8,627 bases of DNA from Candidatus Saccharimonadia bacterium (GCA_023268595.1 JALQUD010000002.1:39313-47939); one strand, 5' to 3'; positions 1 through 6,296 are shown, counted from the stretch's first letter. The notes: generated by a model not told the origin, from the sequence alone. Made by a program: numbers and translations.

Positions 1-2
1 CT

Positions 3-248
3 TTGGCCGTACGGGCGAAGCTGCTGCACCTCGTGCACCATTCCCAGAAGGCATTCGACACAGAGGACATCGTATACGACCTGTTCGTGATTTCGTGCGC
101 TTGCGCAGTACTGTTCGCAATCACCATCGTCGGCAGCATAGCCCTCGCCCAACGCGAATACTTCTCCACGGCGCTCTGGTACAAGGTCGACAACGGCGCT
201 ACCAGCCCGCTGGTCCCGATTCCGATCAGCCCAGATAGCGTGAGCTGA
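3..248 (+). CDS. C-terminal part of a small membrane protein, probably cut by the window edge
   Basis: The frame is open to the left edge and begins in the window with a TTG that has no visible ribosome site, so the true start probably lies upstream. The visible 81 residues have a charged, histidine-containing stretch (about 5-22), one clear membrane segment (about 25-49, with two cysteines near its start, 32 and 34), and a polar, proline-rich tail ending in SPDSVS. A basic or polar loop followed by a last membrane segment is also how the 3-TM genes at 494 and 1654 end, so this may be the end of a third member, although the tail after the membrane segment is longer. A strong terminator follows 65 bases after the stop. 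I do not recognise a family. Confidence 0.5.
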   Translation: MAVRAKLLHLVHHSQKAFDTEDIVYDLFVISCACAVLFAITIVGSIALAQREYFSTALWYKVDNGATSPLVPIPISPDSVS

Positions 249-313
249 CCGGCCACATCCAGAAGCCAGACATCCGAAGATAGGGCGGTGACACTACTTA
301 CAACACGGGATGC

Positions 314-399
314 GCCGGTGGCGTATGATGACAGGTTCTTCGCGTGGTCACACCACACGGACAATCATTTTCTGTCTCATGCGTCGCCGGCCTTTCCAT
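314..399 (+). terminator. Long-stem intrinsic terminator of the first gene
   Basis: GCCGG at 314 starts a stem of about 20 bp (314-334 with 372-391, including a few G-T pairs and one bulged T). The loop contains a second hairpin, GTGGT (344-348) with ACCAC (352-356). The stem ends in GCCGGC, followed by CTTTCCAT. The ending resembles the other plus-strand terminators of the window (GCGGC, T-run, CAT). Confidence 0.75.
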
Positions 400-411
400 A
401 TCTGCCGAAGA

Positions 412-439
412 TTGACATTTGACTTATTAAACATATTGT
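412..439 (+). promoter_or_regulatory. Sigma70-like promoter for the gene at 494
   Basis: A perfect TTGACA -35 (412-417) is followed after 16 bp by TATTGT (434-439) in an AT-rich stretch. It starts 17 bp after the T-run of the preceding terminator and 55 bp before the proposed TTG start. Confidence 0.6.
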
Positions 440-493
440 TGCACGATGTGACAGTCCTTTTCCCGGCAAGTCCCGATGGATAGGAGTACCACG

Positions 494-949
494 TTGCCAA
501 GCTCGTTCAAGCTGAACCTCAGGTCGCCACGCAGCAAGCATGCCGCGTTAATGGCATTGGCAACAGTAGCAGCGGTAGCGACGCTACTACTGACCATAGG
601 CTTGATTTACCCCGCAGTGCGACAGAACCTGTTCAGCATGTGCCAGGGGCGTATCGCCGACCTGCCAGAATATCAGGCTTTGATCAGCCAGGCACGCAGC
701 CAACTGATGTCCCAGCCATGCTTCAGTTCGATCGGCTGGAAGACGCTCCTGCTGTCCAGTACACCGGTGCCGCTAGCCATATTCGTGGCGTTCGGACTGG
801 CGCTGTTCGTGTCTGGCAACATCTATGAGCGCAATGGTGACAAGCAGAAGTCGCAGAACATCATCGACAGCCTAAGCGTACTGGTACTCGCCGGGATGAT
901 TATCGTCACCGGTCTGGTGATACTGGATACCATCGCGGTCACCACCTAA
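494..949 (+). CDS. Three-TM membrane protein with a two-cysteine extracytoplasmic loop
   Basis: I place the start at TTG 494 because AGGAG lies 7 nt upstream. An in-frame ATG at 476 would add six residues but has no convincing ribosome site. Counted from that ATG, membrane segments lie at about 24-46, 92-113 and 132-151. The N-terminus is basic, so it is probably cytoplasmic. The loop between TM1 and TM2 would then be outside and carries Cys56 and Cys82, 26 residues apart, which could form a disulfide. A charged segment (YERNGDKQK) lies between TM2 and TM3. The gene at 1654 has the same length, topology and cysteine placement, though little sequence identity is visible by eye. It has its own promoter and downstream hairpin, so it is probably transcribed alone. 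I recognise no family and assign no function. Confidence 0.8.
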   Translation: MPSSFKLNLRSPRSKHAALMALATVAAVATLLLTIGLIYPAVRQNLFSMCQGRIADLPEYQALISQARSQLMSQPCFSSIGWKTLLLSSTPVPLAIFVAFGLALFVSGNIYERNGDKQKSQNIIDSLSVLVLAGMIIVTGLVILDTIAVTT

Positions 950-966
950 GCCGGGACCGGACATGC

Positions 967-1013
967 CGGGAGGCGTGGCACACTGCATCTTTACGATGCC
1001 GCCACGCCTCCCG
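967..1013. terminator. Perfect 13-bp hairpin between convergent genes
   Basis: CGGGAGGCGTGGC (967-979) pairs exactly with 1001-1013, and an inner stem GCATC (985-989) with GATGC (995-999) fills the loop. It sits between the plus gene ending at 949 and the minus gene ending at 1047. No T-run follows on either side, so it may act as a bidirectional or RNA-stabilising 3' hairpin rather than a classical terminator. Confidence 0.6.
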
Positions 1014-1046
1014 CCCGACCACGTTATTATCAGTATAGTTTAAGAC

Positions 1047-1343
1047 CTAAAAGTACGATTCGCTTTCGAAACGGATGCCGTCCGCTTCTTCCTGAGCACG
1101 CTCAGCCTCAATCATCGGAAAGTCCGAGTATTCGTAAGGCTTGACGGCCATTTCCGCCTGTTCAGCTAGGACCAGTGGACCCAGGGCATCGCGCATACGC
1201 TCGACGTACGATAATTGCTCTGCTACAGGCGCTTCGACTGGTGCACGCAGGTGCGAAGCGGCAGGCGCTACCGGTTGCTCATAATGGTTAAACAGATCAG
1301 AACCGACATATTCCAATGTGGTTTCGTAAGTCATGGTTGCCAT
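1047..1343 (-). CDS. Small acidic soluble protein of unknown function
   Basis: The 98-residue product has no membrane segment and no cysteine. The N-terminus is tyrosine- and threonine-rich (MATMTYETT), followed by an Ala/Pro-rich low-complexity stretch (about 25-42) and an acidic, probably helical C-terminal half ending in SESYF. An AAGGAA lies about 14 nt before the first ATG, which is long. The second ATG (codon 4, at 1334) has the ACC-ATG context of several neighbours but no better ribosome site, so the start is uncertain by three codons. It is convergent with the gene at 494 and divergent from the gene at 1654. The proline/alanine segment and acidic tail suggest a partly disordered protein; I do not recognise it. 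The absence of stops and the hairpin after its stop argue that it is real. Confidence 0.65.
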   Translation of the reverse strand: MATMTYETTLEYVGSDLFNHYEQPVAPAASHLRAPVEAPVAEQLSYVERMRDALGPLVLAEQAEMAVKPYEYSDFPMIEAERAQEEADGIRFESESYF

Positions 1344-1562
1344 AGTTGCTTTTGATGTTCCTTTCGGCGGACAACAGCAACAATCCCACCCCGGCTTGCG
1401 ACGGGGTATCGATAGTCGCTCCGGTTTGCCCGATAACGTTTATCGTAATGTGATGCTGGTATTAAATCACACCTGGCTGCAGACTGCCACCAGATAGTGA
1501 CTCTGTGTCAATCGAATGATGCCAAAACGCTAACCGCCTCTGTTACGCAACATATGAAAGTA
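1344..1562. other. Intergenic region between divergent genes, with a hairpin and a palindrome
   Basis: No gene is visible here. CCCCG (1389-1393) and CGGGG (1402-1406) form a hairpin in what would be the leader of the minus gene. A palindrome CGATAA-CGT-TTATCG lies at 1431-1445 and could be an operator for that gene. I could not find a convincing minus-strand -35/-10 pair. Confidence 0.35.
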
Positions 1563-1613
1563 TTGCATTATTGTGATAAATGTGATATAGTTTAGATAAC
1601 TGTGTATACAGTT
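1563..1613 (+). promoter_or_regulatory. Promoter and operator-like inverted repeat for the gene at 1654
   Basis: TTGCAT (1563-1568), a 17 bp spacer and TATAGT (1586-1591) form a good sigma70-like promoter. Directly after it, where transcription would begin, lies the inverted repeat AACTGT-gtat-ACAGTT (1598-1613). Its position suits either a repressor site or a short 5' hairpin of the mRNA. Confidence 0.65.
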
Positions 1614-1653
1614 CCGAGACAGCTCTTTCCCAAGACAAGATAGGACGTGAACC

Positions 1654-2127
1654 ATGAGCCCGACCGCCTTCATGAGCAAGCTGCGATCCGCCAAGGTTGC
1701 CGCGAGGCTGCTGAGCGCGCTGCTGTTCATCGTACTGGTAACGATGGTGGCACTCGAAACGTTTTTCCTGACCAATCGTTTCACTGCACCGCTCCTCCAG
1801 AGGGCTTTCGACGACTGCTACGACACCATGTTGCAAGCCCAGCGCCACGGCATGGCTCTCGACCAGGTCAACTCCGGCTACACGGCATGCATCGACCAGG
1901 TGGGACAATATCATGCGGTTCTGTTGGGTACCATCGTGGGGATGTGGATGGGCGTCATCTACATCGCATTCATGATCATGGACCGGCACATCGCCATCAC
2001 CATCGGCAAGTCAGGCCAGTCGCCGTTGAGGATCGTGGAGTTCATCCGCAGCCACACCGTGCACTTGCTGGTAATCATCGTCACTCCCATCATCGGGACG
2101 TTCGTCGCGTACCAGATCATCAGCTGA
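1654..2127 (+). CDS. Three-TM membrane protein with a two-cysteine loop, architecture match to the gene at 494
   Basis: The ATG is preceded by AGGA with 8 nt spacing and the ACC-ATG context that recurs in this window. The 157-residue product has membrane segments at about 18-38, 88-109 and 135-155. The loop between TM1 and TM2 carries Cys55 and Cys79, 24 residues apart, and is predicted to be extracytoplasmic because the N-terminus is basic. The TM2-TM3 loop is polar and charged. Topology, cysteine placement and length all match the gene at 494, so the two are either diverged paralogs or the same kind of protein. The gene has its own promoter with an operator-like repeat and ends at a huge hairpin shared with alaS. 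Function unknown; a disulfide-stabilised exported loop is an inference. Confidence 0.8.
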   Translation: MSPTAFMSKLRSAKVAARLLSALLFIVLVTMVALETFFLTNRFTAPLLQRAFDDCYDTMLQAQRHGMALDQVNSGYTACIDQVGQYHAVLLGTIVGMWMGVIYIAFMIMDRHIAITIGKSGQSPLRIVEFIRSHTVHLLVIIVTPIIGTFVAYQIIS

Positions 2128-2141
2128 TGGAACGCTGTCTC

Positions 2142-2228
2142 GGGTAGCCGGGTCGCAGGAAGAAGCATGCACCATGTGCCACGCACATGACATACTTCTG
2201 CAATTCCTGCGCCCGGCCCCTACCCTTT
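2142..2228. terminator. 84-nt multi-segment hairpin between convergent genes
   Basis: Five nested pairings line up: GGGTA (2142-2146) with TACCC (2221-2225), CCGGG (2148-2152) with CCCGG (2212-2216), CGCAGGA (2154-2160) with TCCTGCG (2205-2211), AGAAG (2161-2165) with CTTCT (2195-2199), and the tip CATGTGC (2173-2179) with GCACATG (2183-2189). A short TTT follows on the plus side. It lies 14 bases after one stop and 11 bases before the alaS stop, so it can serve both genes. Confidence 0.75.
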
Positions 2229-2239
2229 ATTACGAATAT

Positions 2240-4216
2240 TTAAGCCAGCACAGCTTTGATACGCCGGATGCCGGCGCTGGAAGACTCTTCCTTTATGATA
2301 CGGAACTTCTTGCCGTCTTCGAACAGCTGCAGCGTGTGGTCGACGTGCGGGCCGCCACAGATTTCAAAGCTGAACGGCTTGTCGGCCTTGTCGGCGATCA
2401 TCTTGTAGACTTTGACGGTTTCGCCATAGCGGTCACCGAACTGGCCCAAGGCACCGAGCGGGCCGGTAGCTTCGTCGGTCGGATATTCAGCCCACGACAC
2501 CTTAAGATCACGGCCGATCTGGTCATTGACGATATCCTCGACCAACATCAGCTGCTCGTGCGTAACTTTCTCGGGATGGCTGAAGTCGAAACGAAGACGC
2601 TCTTCGGTAATGTTGGAGCCATGCTGGACCACGTGCGGGCCAAGCACATCGCGCAGTGCCTGGTACATCAGATGGGTAGCGGTGTGGTATTTCTTATGCT
2701 GGAGTGTCTGTCCGCCCAGGCCGCCCTTGAAGGTACCCTTGGCGGCGGTCTGTGAACGTGAGCGCTGCTCCGCCATCTTAGCTTCGAACTCTTGCTTCCA
2801 ATTTTTTCTCAATAGCACATCAGGACGCTTAATTGCCTCCTCGAGCGTCAACTCGAACGGGAAACCATATGTGTCATATAGTTTAAAGACATCCGAGCCA
2901 GACAATTCTTTTAGACGACTTGTGATTTCGCGCTGTCCAATAGGAGTTGTAGCTCTAACCTGTCCAGACTGGAACTCATCAGGTGCTAAAACGAGCCTGT
3001 CAAACACCTGCAGACCCTTACGCAGCGTCTGACGGAAGACTTTTTCTTCCTTGACTAGAATCTCGATGACCTTGTCGCGGTTCTGTTTGACTTCAGGGTA
3101 GTCGGCCTCGTACAGGTCGGCGATGACCGGCACGACCTGCTCCAGGAAATTCTGTTCGATGCCAAGCTCAAAGGCGAAGCGGATAGCCCGGCGCAACAGC
3201 CGGCGCATGACATACCCCTGCTCCTTATTACTCGGACTGACGCCGTCGACCGCCAGGAACGTGGCAGCACGCAGGTGGTCAGCAATCACACGCATGCTTT
3301 CGGTATGGCTGTCGTATTTCTTGCCGCTGACGCTTTCCAGCTTGGCGATGACCGGCCATAACAGGCTGATCTTAAAGACATCCGGGCTATTGAGGGCGGC
3401 AGCCGCGATGCGCTCCAGACCGCCACCGAAGTCGACGTTCTGTTTGGGCAGCTTTTCAAAGCCCTGTTCGCGCTTAACGTATTCCATGAACACCGAGTTA
3501 CCAATCTCCATGAAGCGGCCACAATCACAGTTAGGGTGGCAGTGCTCGCCGTATGAGGTATCATGCTCGATGAAATCGAACTCGTAGAACATCTCACTGT
3601 CCGGGCCGCCCGGCTCACCGGCCGGCATGTCGCCGATCTTGCCGGCGCGGCACCACCAGTTCTTACCGGCATCGTAGAAGAAGATACGTTCACCCGGCTT
3701 CATGCCGCGGACGTAGCCGTCTTCCTCGGAACCCATGTCAGCCTCAAGCGCGTCAATACCCTTGGCGGCGTACAGCTTTTTCCAGATGGCAGCGGCTTCG
3801 GTGTCGCGCGGGATGCCGTTGGCTTCGTCGCCCATGAAGCACGAGACGTACAGCTTGTTCGGATCAAGCCCGACGGTATCGGTCAGGAACTCCCAGAACC
3901 ATGGCAGCTGCTCGGCCTTGAAATAGTCGCCAAGCGACCAGTTGCCAAGCATCTCAAAGAAGGTGGTATGGCGGTTATCGCCGACCTCTTCGATATCCTG
4001 GGCACGCAGACAGGTCTGCGAGTCGGTCAGCCGCACGCCATCGGCATGGGTCTCACCAAGCAGGTATGGTATGAGCGGCTGCATGCCACTACCGGTAAAC
4101 AAGGTGGTCGGATCGTTGTATGGCACCAGTAAGGCGCGCGGAATCACGGCATGGCCGCGGTCCTTAAAGAATTGGAGATAAGCGTTTCGGATGTCTTGGG
4201 CATTCATATACGCCAT
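2240..4216 (-). CDS. alaS: Alanyl-tRNA synthetase, short form without the C-Ala domain
   Basis: The enzyme charges tRNA-Ala with alanine using ATP, in the cytoplasm. The 658 residues begin with the class II AlaRS catalytic core (TGSGMQPLIPYLLGE at 41-55, TFFEMLGNWSLGDYFK at 85-100, GGGLERIAA at 264-272). The tRNA-recognition helical region follows, with the MRRLLRRA and LYDTYGFP segments. The editing domain carries the metal-binding HTATH (511-515) and CGGPH (620-624), where the usual second motif is CGGTH. The protein stops just after RRIKAVLA, so the C-terminal C-Ala (DHHA1) domain of the ~875-residue E. coli enzyme is absent. A His/Cys cluster HCHPNCDC (225-232) may bind a metal. These features fit the Saccharibacteria form as I recall it. 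Two ATGs lie at codons 1 and 4, neither with a clear ribosome site; conservation begins at MNAQDIR. DNA for residues ~386-473 is more AT-rich than the rest. Confidence 0.97.
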   Translation of the reverse strand: MAYMNAQDIRNAYLQFFKDRGHAVIPRALLVPYNDPTTLFTGSGMQPLIPYLLGETHADGVRLTDSQTCLRAQDIEEVGDNRHTTFFEMLGNWSLGDYFKAEQLPWFWEFLTDTVGLDPNKLYVSCFMGDEANGIPRDTEAAAIWKKLYAAKGIDALEADMGSEEDGYVRGMKPGERIFFYDAGKNWWCRAGKIGDMPAGEPGGPDSEMFYEFDFIEHDTSYGEHCHPNCDCGRFMEIGNSVFMEYVKREQGFEKLPKQNVDFGGGLERIAAAALNSPDVFKISLLWPVIAKLESVSGKKYDSHTESMRVIADHLRAATFLAVDGVSPSNKEQGYVMRRLLRRAIRFAFELGIEQNFLEQVVPVIADLYEADYPEVKQNRDKVIEILVKEEKVFRQTLRKGLQVFDRLVLAPDEFQSGQVRATTPIGQREITSRLKELSGSDVFKLYDTYGFPFELTLEEAIKRPDVLLRKNWKQEFEAKMAEQRSRSQTAAKGTFKGGLGGQTLQHKKYHTATHLMYQALRDVLGPHVVQHGSNITEERLRFDFSHPEKVTHEQLMLVEDIVNDQIGRDLKVSWAEYPTDEATGPLGALGQFGDRYGETVKVYKMIADKADKPFSFEICGGPHVDHTLQLFEDGKKFRIIKEESSSAGIRRIKAVLA

Positions 4217-4251
4217 AGTCTAGCACAAGGTCGGACGCAATAACAGAGGTA

Positions 4252-4267
4252 GTAACGTGCATGTTAC
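4252..4267. promoter_or_regulatory. Near-perfect palindrome between divergent promoters
   Basis: GTAAC-GTGCAT-GTTAC is a 16-bp palindrome with a TGCA core and one asymmetric base pair. It lies just upstream of the -35 of the membrane operon and in the presumed alaS leader, a position suited to an operator acting on either gene. Confidence 0.4.
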
Positions 4268-4268
4268 A

Positions 4269-4297
4269 TTGACTGTTTTACATATTTATGATAAAAT
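4269..4297 (+). promoter_or_regulatory. Strong extended -10 promoter of the membrane-protein operon
   Basis: TTGACT (4269-4274), a 17 bp spacer and TAAAAT (4292-4297) preceded by TGA form an extended -10 promoter. The leader carries the inverted repeat TGAAC-N5-GTTCA (4320-4334) just before the ribosome site AAGGTGGG. Confidence 0.75.
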
Positions 4298-4315
4298 ATA
4301 TGAGTCTGTCGACAA
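4288..4315 (-). promoter_or_regulatory. Possible alaS promoter overlapping the divergent one
   Basis: On the minus strand TTGTCG (4315-4310), a 16 bp spacer and TATCAT (4293-4288) could drive alaS, leaving a leader of about 65 nt. It overlaps the plus-strand promoter, so the two would compete for RNA polymerase. The match is modest. Confidence 0.35.
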
Positions 4316-4353
4316 ATCCTGAACAGTAAGTTCACGAACCTTAAGGTGGGACC

Positions 4354-4620
4354 ATGTCCATCCAGCTCGCAGCCTACGTCAGCTACGCCGTCATCGCCGT
4401 CATCGCCCTGACCATCGTCACGCGCAAGGAACCCAACACCATCGACCCTTTGTGGTTCATCGGAGAAATCAGCCTGACCGCACTGATGTGCTACGTCGTC
4501 AGCCTCGCCGATGAAGCATACATCGAAAGCACATTCATCGACGGACTCATCGTCCTGGGGTTGGCCTCAGGTGCACTGGTACTGAAGCACGTCAACCAGC
4601 CCGGTAAGCTCACCGGCTGA
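4354..4620 (+). CDS. Small three-TM membrane protein, first gene of an operon
   Basis: AAGGTGGG lies just upstream of ATG in the ACC-ATG context. The 88-residue product is almost entirely membrane-embedded, with segments at about 4-23, 33-52 and 61-78. A short basic TRKEPN loop lies between the first two, and an acidic ADEAYIEST loop between the second and third. The last residues are KHVNQPGKLTG. One cysteine (46) lies inside TM2. The next gene starts 30 nt downstream without a promoter or terminator between them, so the two are co-transcribed and may form a complex. Size and topology recall many small accessory membrane proteins (holin-like, transporter subunits, immunity proteins), but nothing in the sequence decides among these. 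I recognise no family. Confidence 0.8.
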   Translation: MSIQLAAYVSYAVIAVIALTIVTRKEPNTIDPLWFIGEISLTALMCYVVSLADEAYIESTFIDGLIVLGLASGALVLKHVNQPGKLTG

Positions 4621-4650
4621 TTCGCTACTGCCAAGACTCGGAGAAAACGG

Positions 4651-4905
4651 ATGAAGAACGAGACAGTCATCAAGCGTGACAACCAGGCCATCGACACCAA
4701 GGTTACCAGCAAGGCCTCCATCAAGCTCATCTGCTTCTGCCTGCTGCCGGCGATGCTCGCGCTGACCACATGGTACTTCGGCGGACCTCCGGTCTGGCTC
4801 GGCCTCGGCTGCGCATCGCTCACCATCCTGGTGTTGTCCCGGTTCGAAGCCATCAACGCCCCGCACTGCGACGATCGCGACACCACCCTACCCGACCCCG
4901 ACTGA
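4651..4905 (+). CDS. Small two-TM membrane protein, second gene of the operon
   Basis: GGAG is spaced 7 nt from ATG. The 84 residues start with a charged cytoplasmic-looking segment (about 1-22, rich in Lys, Asp and Thr). Membrane segments follow at about 24-43 and 46-63, separated by a tight Gly-Pro turn (FGGPP). A hydrophilic acidic tail follows, with one cysteine (73) and the end LPDPD. Both termini are predicted on the same side. It is co-transcribed with the three-TM gene 30 nt upstream, and a strong terminator begins 21 nt after its stop, so the operon has just these two genes. Function unknown; a partner of the upstream membrane protein is the simplest inference. Confidence 0.75.
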   Translation: MKNETVIKRDNQAIDTKVTSKASIKLICFCLLPAMLALTTWYFGGPPVWLGLGCASLTILVLSRFEAINAPHCDDRDTTLPDPD

Positions 4906-4926
4906 CACGCCAGCCCCGCTGGTACG

Positions 4927-4990
4927 GCCGCACGGCGGAGAGTTATCGTTTCGGCATCCGCCGGACAACTCTCCTCCCGTGCGGCCTTTT
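4927..4990 (+). terminator. Long hairpin terminator of the membrane operon
   Basis: GCCGCACGGCGGAGAGTT (4927-4944) pairs with 4967-4985, with one bulged base. The stem ends in GCGGC, followed by CTTTTCAT. The next promoter's -35 begins only five bases after the T-run. Confidence 0.85.
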
Positions 4991-4994
4991 CATA

Positions 4995-5047
4995 TTGTCG
5001 CTTTATGATTTTTATGTGATAATGCGGTACCGTCCAAAACCACCGCA
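4995..5047 (+). promoter_or_regulatory. Extended -10 promoter and 5' hairpin for the 50-aa peptide gene
   Basis: TTGTCG (4995-5000), 17 bp, and GATAAT (5018-5023) preceded by TGT form an extended -10 promoter. TGCGGT (5023-5028) can pair with ACCGCA (5042-5047) and would form a hairpin near the mRNA 5' end. Confidence 0.65.
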
Positions 5048-5122
5048 CCTTTTTAACCTTTCCGACACCCTGCACGCCACCACGTTCCGAGCACGATCCG
5101 AGCTCTACGATTGGAGTAAACC

Positions 5123-5275
5123 ATGAAGAAGTTCTTGATATGGGTTGCTATCGCACTGGGAATCTTCCTGGTCGTCACCAACCCCACCGGCGCCGCTGGC
5201 AGCGTTTCCAACATCGGCAACATCCTGTACGACGCAGCCCAGTCGGTATCCACCTTCTTCACCAAGCTGTTCTGA
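5123..5275 (+). CDS. 50-aa single-TM or exported peptide of an actinobacterial type
   Basis: GGAG lies 6 nt before ATG. The product starts MKKFLIWVAIALGIFLVV, a short basic N-terminus and one hydrophobic segment (about 4-18). Then comes TNPTGAAGSV and an amphipathic second half ending TFFTKLF. Similar 45-60 residue peptides (MKK, one TM, T-P-AA, ending in FFT-LF) are, from memory, common in actinobacteria, where their role is unknown. The ALG-to-GAAG region could be read as a signal peptide, but a membrane anchor is as likely. It has its own promoter and a terminator 163 nt after the stop, so its mRNA has an unusually long 3' end for so small a gene. A transfer from, or shared use with, actinobacterial hosts of Saccharibacteria is an inference. 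Confidence 0.8.
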   Translation: MKKFLIWVAIALGIFLVVTNPTGAAGSVSNIGNILYDAAQSVSTFFTKLF

Positions 5276-5437
5276 CCGGCAACGGAAGGACGACCTGGTA
5301 CGAAGCCGAAGAACATGAAGCAAGGAGTGAGGCCGAGCATACGACAAGATCGGACAGACAAGGTAGGACATTGGACGGTTCCGGACACCATAGACGCCTG
5401 ACAGCACAACGACGATGCCGTCAGGACCCGGAAACCC
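5276..5437 (+). other. Long 3' region of the 50-aa peptide mRNA
   Basis: No convincing gene is seen. The only short ATG frame (28 codons) lacks a ribosome site, and a longer TTG frame runs through the terminator. CCTGAC and GTCAGG around 5402-5426 can form a weak hairpin. The stretch is transcribed if the promoter at 4995 and the terminator at 5438 are used. Confidence 0.4.
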
Positions 5438-5489
5438 GCCGCGTATGTGCGACTTACCTTATCAGGTATACGACGTACGCGGCTTTTTT
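5438..5489 (+). terminator. Intrinsic terminator with six T
   Basis: GCCGCGTA (5438-5445) pairs with TACGCGGC (5476-5483), and an inner stem TACCT (5455-5459) pairs with AGGTA (5464-5468). TTTTTTCAT follows. It has the same ending as the terminator at 8114. Confidence 0.85.
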
Positions 5490-5523
5490 CATGTCATACA
5501 CCCGTTACGAACACAAGAAAAAA

Positions 5524-5569
5524 GGACCAACTCAGGTATCATCGGGTGGATGATAAGCCCGGGTGGTCC
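5524..5569. repeat. Nested inverted repeat in non-coding DNA
   Basis: GGACCA (5524-5529) pairs with TGGTCC (5564-5569) around a perfect inner hairpin TATCATC (5537-5543) / GATGATA (5549-5555) with a GGGTG loop. It lies between the plus-strand terminator and the minus-strand Cys-rich block. No gene is visible in 5490-5600. Confidence 0.5.
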
Positions 5570-5602
5570 GGCGCGTCCGTAAAAATGATAGTAATTGGCC
5601 GG

Positions 5603-5671
5603 GGCGGCCTGCCGGTCCGCATCCATGCTTCCGCAGTATTCGCGGGGCAGATGGGACACAGGCAGGCCGCC
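5603..5671 (-). terminator. 11-bp perfect hairpin with internal stems after the first Cys-rich gene
   Basis: GGCGGCCTGCC (5603-5613) pairs exactly with 5661-5671. The loop holds GTCC..CATC pairing with GATGGGAC, and CCGC pairing with GCGG. It follows the minus-strand gene ending at 5730; a smaller hairpin GACGTT/AACGTC (5698-5713) lies between. No T-run follows on the minus strand, so the role may be RNA 3'-end protection rather than termination. Confidence 0.5.
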
Positions 5672-5729
5672 AACACATTAGATGAACCTTTATCAGGGAC
5701 GTTGACGAACGTCGGCGTCTGTGTGGCGG

Positions 5730-5903
5730 TCAGTCCAGATGGTCGGCCTTGCAGTTCTTGTCGCGCTTGTTACCGACGCACTTGCAACCGTTGCGGGCAC
5801 GCCGGGCCTGCTTGGCCAGGTCGTGCGGGTTCCAGACTTCCTTGCCTCCACTCTTCAGTGGTGACTCGCCCTTCTTGACCCTCGGCAACTTAGGATGCGG
5901 CAC
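5730..5903 (-). CDS. Small basic Cys-rich protein, C-x-C-x8-C type
   Basis: I choose a GTG start at 5903 because GGAG lies 6 nt upstream. Upstream ATGs in the same open frame lack ribosome sites, and the 57-residue product then matches its neighbours in size. It starts MPHPKLPRVKKG and is strongly basic. It carries GGK, LAK and a C-terminal RARNGCKC motif, with Cys40, Cys42 and Cys51, ending ADHLD. The protein at 6322 shares GGK, LAK and R-x-x-x-NGC-x-C followed by KR and a third Cys, so the two are paralogs. Three close cysteines plus basic residues suggest metal or nucleic-acid binding, but this is inference. A promoter lies at 5978-6006. The frame is also open on the plus strand, but no ribosome site supports that reading. 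Confidence 0.65.
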   Translation of the reverse strand: MPHPKLPRVKKGESPLKSGGKEVWNPHDLAKQARRARNGCKCVGNKRDKNCKADHLD

Positions 5904-5977
5904 AGCACTCTCCATTCGCATGATGAAACATGGTGGACGATCATGGACGGACTTACTACGTGAACGTGCTGAGACTG

Positions 5978-6027
5978 ATTGTAATAATATGATTGCCCGA
6001 CAGCAAGCACCGGCAGTATAGAACTGC
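5978..6027 (-). promoter_or_regulatory. Promoter and adjacent inverted repeat for the gene ending at 5730
   Basis: On the minus strand TTGCTG (6006-6001), 17 bp, and TACAAT (5983-5978) form a sigma70-like promoter. The inverted repeat GCAGT-N5-ACTGC (6013-6027) sits just upstream of the -35. Confidence 0.55.
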
Positions 6028-6235
6028 GTAATCATGAAAAAAGGACTTTCGGGTTCGGTTGGCGTTGTTGAGCGTAGGCTATACCGTTGGCGGCGGAGCT
6101 GGGGCAAAAAGTCATCTTAAGAAACAATTGCCGGCGTGCTCGACGCTTGGCTTATACATAAGCTACGAACGCTAGTTCGAATCTGAAAGCCCTTGGGCTC
6201 GTAGTGTCTCGGCAGTACGTACAAAGTAAACCTAC
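6028..6235. other. Gene-free region rich in short palindromes, with a LexA-like box
   Basis: No gene is supported; a 28-codon ATG frame at 6033 has no ribosome site. There are consecutive inverted repeats: GCTTA-TACA-TAAGC, CGAAC-GCTA-GTTCG (6166-6179), AGCC-CTTG-GGCT (6188-6199) and CTACGA (6163-6168) with TCGTAG (6199-6204). The second has the CGAAC-N4-GTTCG form of Gram-positive LexA (SOS) boxes. A weak plus-strand promoter (TTGCCG at 6128, TTATAC 18 bp later) would start transcription at about 6163, over this box. A short non-coding RNA ending at the 6236-6296 hairpin is possible. Confidence 0.35.
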
Positions 6236-6296
6236 CGCTGGGCAGCCTGGCTGAAACATCATGCTGACGATCCAGTCTTACTCAGGCTGCCCAGCG
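6236..6296. terminator. 14-bp perfect hairpin after the second Cys-rich gene
   Basis: CGCTGGGCAGCCTG (6236-6249) pairs exactly with 6283-6296 around a 33-base loop. It begins 26 bases after the stop of the minus-strand gene at 6322. No T-run follows on either strand, as for the other 3' hairpins of this block. Confidence 0.6.

Noticed and set aside
2174..2755. Plus-strand 193-aa frame and other long frames across 2240-4216
   Set aside because: These are antisense or out-of-frame shadows of alaS, whose identity is certain.
5447..5878. Long plus-strand frame with many cysteines
   Set aside because: It has no ribosome site, runs through a terminator and an 11-bp hairpin, and is antisense to a minus-strand gene supported by promoter, ribosome site and a paralog.
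6160..6195. TTCGAAT as a tRNA T-loop, suggesting a tRNA gene or attachment site
   Set aside because: The flanking bases do not form a 5-bp T stem, and no acceptor or 7-base anticodon loop can be drawn. The palindrome CGAAC/GTTCG explains the sequence better.
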